Assembly: GCA_002496635.1 (NCBI GenBank)
Contig: DAKQ01000137.1
Location: 1-9,990 of the forward strand
DNA length: 9,990 nt
Source: Euryarchaeota archaeon UBA82
GTDB taxonomy: Archaea; Thermoplasmatota; Poseidoniia; Poseidoniales; Poseidoniaceae
Direction: 5' to 3'
Part shown: piece by piece, positions 8,336-9,990 of the stretch
Position numbering within the stretch: the first letter of the stretch is position 1
How the letters are laid out: each line of letters opens with the position of its first letter
Made by a program: the position numbers and the translations under genes
Notes under the pieces: generated by a model
What the model was told of the DNA's origin: nothing
The model's input: only the letters and a program-made list of their open reading frames with translations
Database searches by the model: none

Positions 8336-8710
8336 TCATGATGATTCGTTGGATTCCTGGGCCTCAAGTTCAGCTCGTACTTCGTCCATGTCGAGAGATT
8401 GCAGTTTTCCAATGAGATCTCGAAGAGCCTCTTCTGGAAGGGCACCTGGTTGCATGAATACGCCTATACCATCTTTGAAAGCCACTGTTGTGGGGATTGA
8501 TCGAATACCGAAAGAGCCGGCAAGTGCTTGTTCAGCCTCTGTATCCACCTTCGCAAACACAACGTCTGGGAATTCTTCTGAAACGCCTTCAAAAACTGGC
8601 GCATAGGCTCTGCAAGGGCCACACCACTCAGCCCAAAAATCAATGATGACAAGTTTGTTTTCTTCTATGATTTCATTGAAGGATGACCCGTGCATTGTTA
8701 CTGTCGCCAT
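8336..8710 (-). CDS. Thioredoxin
   Basis: A 124-residue thioredoxin-fold protein. It has the classic active site WCGPC (29-33, redox cysteines 30 and 33), the preceding strand VIIDFWAE, and the cis-proline in SIPT (Pro73). It reduces protein disulfides in the cytoplasm; there is no signal peptide or membrane segment. After the fold ends near residue 107 there is an acidic tail of about 17 residues ending in NESS, longer than in the E. coli protein (about 108 residues). The start at 8710 is supported by an AGGAG 5 bases upstream. It is the first gene of a probable two-gene minus-strand unit with the S15 hydrolase, and is divergent from the lamin-tail/amidohydrolase gene. I do not assign trxA because archaeal naming varies. 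Confidence 0.95.
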   Translation of the reverse strand: MATVTMHGSSFNEIIEENKLVIIDFWAEWCGPCRAYAPVFEGVSEEFPDVVFAKVDTEAEQALAGSFGIRSIPTTVAFKDGIGVFMQPGALPEEALRDLIGKLQSLDMDEVRAELEAQESNESS

Positions 8711-8802
8711 AGGCTCTCCTGTAGTTTAGAGTATATTTGCCCATGCATTCCCCCACGTTGCTGCATCGGCGGTTTCATGTGCTGTAACGCACCCCCGAGA
8801 AT
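8711..8802. promoter_or_regulatory. Divergent promoter region with one TATA-like element
   Basis: These 92 bases separate the thioredoxin start (minus) from the amidohydrolase start (plus), so promoters for both must lie here or within the genes. The only AT-rich core is GTATATTT at 8731-8738, readable as AAATATAC on the minus strand. For thioredoxin, an archaeal start about 25 bases downstream would fall near 8710, which would exclude the AGGAG site from the mRNA. For the plus-strand gene it would fall near 8760 and give a leader of about 43 bases. The element therefore fits the plus gene somewhat better. No transcription data were available to decide. Confidence 0.35.
8716..8720 (-). promoter_or_regulatory. 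Shine-Dalgarno site of thioredoxin gene
   Basis: Read on the minus strand, AGGAG lies 5 bases before the ATG whose first base is 8710. It is the clearest ribosome-binding match in the window and supports this start. It implies that the mRNA has a leader of at least about 10 bases. Confidence 0.55.
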
Positions 8803-9990
8803 ATGAGCCGAACCCTCGTACTCAGTGCAGTTTTGATTTTTCTCTTAACTTCTGCTTCACCAACTTCAATGTTGCTTGATAATCAGGCTGTGGAATCTGC
8901 AGGAGAAGGCGATTCGGTAATTATCTCTGAAATCCTTGTTTCTCCGAATGGCATGAAGAATAACGAAACATGTACAAACTGCTACAACGCTACAGATTGG
9001 AACGCTGATGGAGACTATGGGAAGTTTTCTGATCAATTTATTGAACTTCACAATCCTACATCCGAGGCAATCAACGTCTCAGACTGGGTTCTCGATGATA
9101 AGCCAGATGGCGGTAGCGCTCCTTGTCAAATAGCTCGAAATACAGTAATACCTGCAAATGGATACATCTCCATTTTCATCAATGCATCTCGAATTGAACT
9201 CGACTATTTCGATGGAGACACCGTATCTCTCACGGATACAAGCGGAACTCTCATCGATGAACTCTCCTACCCAGCAGAAGATTCGTGGTACGGAAATTCC
9301 TACATTCCGCTTGAGAATGGTACGATCTGGAAAGTAAGTCCCCCGACACCAGGATTTGCTGAAGGTGAATTCTTCCCATCCGCACAGAACATGGTTGGCT
9401 GCTTCGGAATCAGTGATGGCGGTAGAGTCGATGCAATGGTCCTCCAAGGCAGAGTTGTAACTATGAACGGTGAATCAGATGTGATCAACGAAGGAAATGT
9501 CCTCATTCGAAATGGAATGATAGAAGCGGTTTGGGGCGATACAATTCCTTCCAACATTGATCTTACTAACGTTCCAATTATTGATACAAACGGAACCATT
9601 TACCCGGGACTCATCGATTCTCACAATCACATGCATTACAACCACATCCCGCTCTGGGACTTTGATGTACATACATCAACGAAGTCTGAAGAAGGTGGTT
9701 ATTCAAACAGAAATCAATGGAAAAACAATCCGAACTACAAGCGAGATATTTCCTGGATGAAGACCTTTGTTCAAGGCGGAAGTATGTGGAACATGGCTGA
9801 TGAGCAAATGAAGTATGCAGAAGTGATGGCCGTAGCAGGAGGCGTCACAGCAGTTCAAGGTTCTCCAACTTCGAACACCGATGCTTGGGATAGCATGCTT
9901 TCGAGAAACATCGAATTGTACAACTTTGGTTGCTGCGATGATATTCACACAAAGGTAACGACTCTCGAAAGCGATTATGTTGGAAGTCAC
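8803..9990 (+). CDS. Exported lamin-tail domain / amidohydrolase fusion protein, 3'-truncated
   Basis: An open frame of 396 codons from ATG 8803 without a stop, cut by the right window edge. Residues 1 to about 19 form a signal peptide (Arg3, then a hydrophobic stretch to TSAS). Residues about 38-170 match a lamin-tail (LTD) domain: VIISEI at 39-44, then FIELHNP at 79-85, followed by beta strands with VSDW and GYISIFIN. Inside it lies the loop DWNADGD (65-71), which resembles a Dx[DN]xDG calcium site, after CTNC (57-60). From about 208 an amidohydrolase begins (VDAMVLQGRVVTM), with the metal motif of the form PGLIDSHNHMH (268-278, His274, 276 and 278). Later metal ligands should lie beyond 9990. 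This suggests a secreted metal-dependent hydrolase with an attached beta-sandwich domain; the substrate is unknown. No ribosome-binding match precedes the ATG. Confidence 0.88.
   Translation, partial: MSRTLVLSAVLIFLLTSASPTSMLLDNQAVESAGEGDSVIISEILVSPNGMKNNETCTNCYNATDWNADGDYGKFSDQFIELHNPTSEAINVSDWVLDDKPDGGSAPCQIARNTVIPANGYISIFINASRIELDYFDGDTVSLTDTSGTLIDELSYPAEDSWYGNSYIPLENGTIWKVSPPTPGFAEGEFFPSAQNMVGCFGISDGGRVDAMVLQGRVVTMNGESDVINEGNVLIRNGMIEAVWGDTIPSNIDLTNVPIIDTNGTIYPGLIDSHNHMHYNHIPLWDFDVHTSTKSEEGGYSNRNQWKNNPNYKRDISWMKTFVQGGSMWNMADEQMKYAEVMAVAGGVTAVQGSPTSNTDAWDSMLSRNIELYNFGCCDDIHTKVTTLESDYVGSH

Noticed and set aside
9394..9411. A Gly-Cys-Phe-Gly stretch in the amidohydrolase protein that resembles the lipobox junction of the two lipoproteins.
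   Set aside because: It is about 200 residues from the N-terminus with no preceding hydrophobic signal, so it is a coincidence.
1..9990. CRISPR arrays, tRNA or rRNA genes, insertion sequences, integrases, phage or defence genes.
   Set aside because: I saw no repeat-spacer pattern, cloverleaf, terminal inverted repeats or related protein motifs on reading both strands; coding density is high and explained by seven genes.

Overview
The window looks like ordinary chromosomal DNA from a marine planktonic archaeon, most likely a Marine Group II euryarchaeon (Candidatus Poseidoniales) or a close relative. Three things point this way. The isoleucyl-tRNA synthetase is of the archaeal/eukaryotic type. 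The MutS-like protein has the helix-hairpin-helix arrangement typical of archaeal MutS homologues. Two exported proteins share short lipoprotein signals ending in G-C-F-G, which I recall as common in these archaea. This is recognition from sequence only, and no database search was possible. Base composition is moderate (roughly mid-40s % GC by eye), with no obvious compositional break along the window.
Layout. Positions 1-6496 carry four genes on the plus strand: the 3' three quarters of ileS (cut by the left edge), a signal-less helical-backbone metal-receptor protein (2276-3043), a lipoprotein with a probable sialidase-like beta-propeller (3052-4449), and a MutS-like ATPase (4505-6496). The first three are 8-9 bases apart and probably co-transcribed; mutS-like follows after 55 bases. 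A convergent minus-strand pair follows: a thioredoxin (8336-8710) and, 33 bases downstream, an S15/CocE-type lipoprotein hydrolase (6497-8302). The hydrolase stop codon directly abuts the mutS-like stop codon. A 92-base divergent intergenic region separates thioredoxin from a plus-strand gene starting at 8803. That gene encodes an exported protein with a lamin-tail domain followed by an amidohydrolase domain and runs off the right edge.
How the genes fit together. ileS and mutS-like are housekeeping or genome-maintenance functions. The propeller lipoprotein, the S15 hydrolase and the amidohydrolase are all predicted to be outside the membrane, and fit a protein- or peptide-degrading heterotroph. 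The thioredoxin is cytoplasmic. There are no RNA genes, CRISPR arrays, insertion sequences, phage genes or defence modules. I found no convincing new multi-gene system. The most notable items are the lamin-tail/amidohydrolase architecture, the cytosolic orphan metal-receptor protein, and the HhH-MutS with a diverged signature region.
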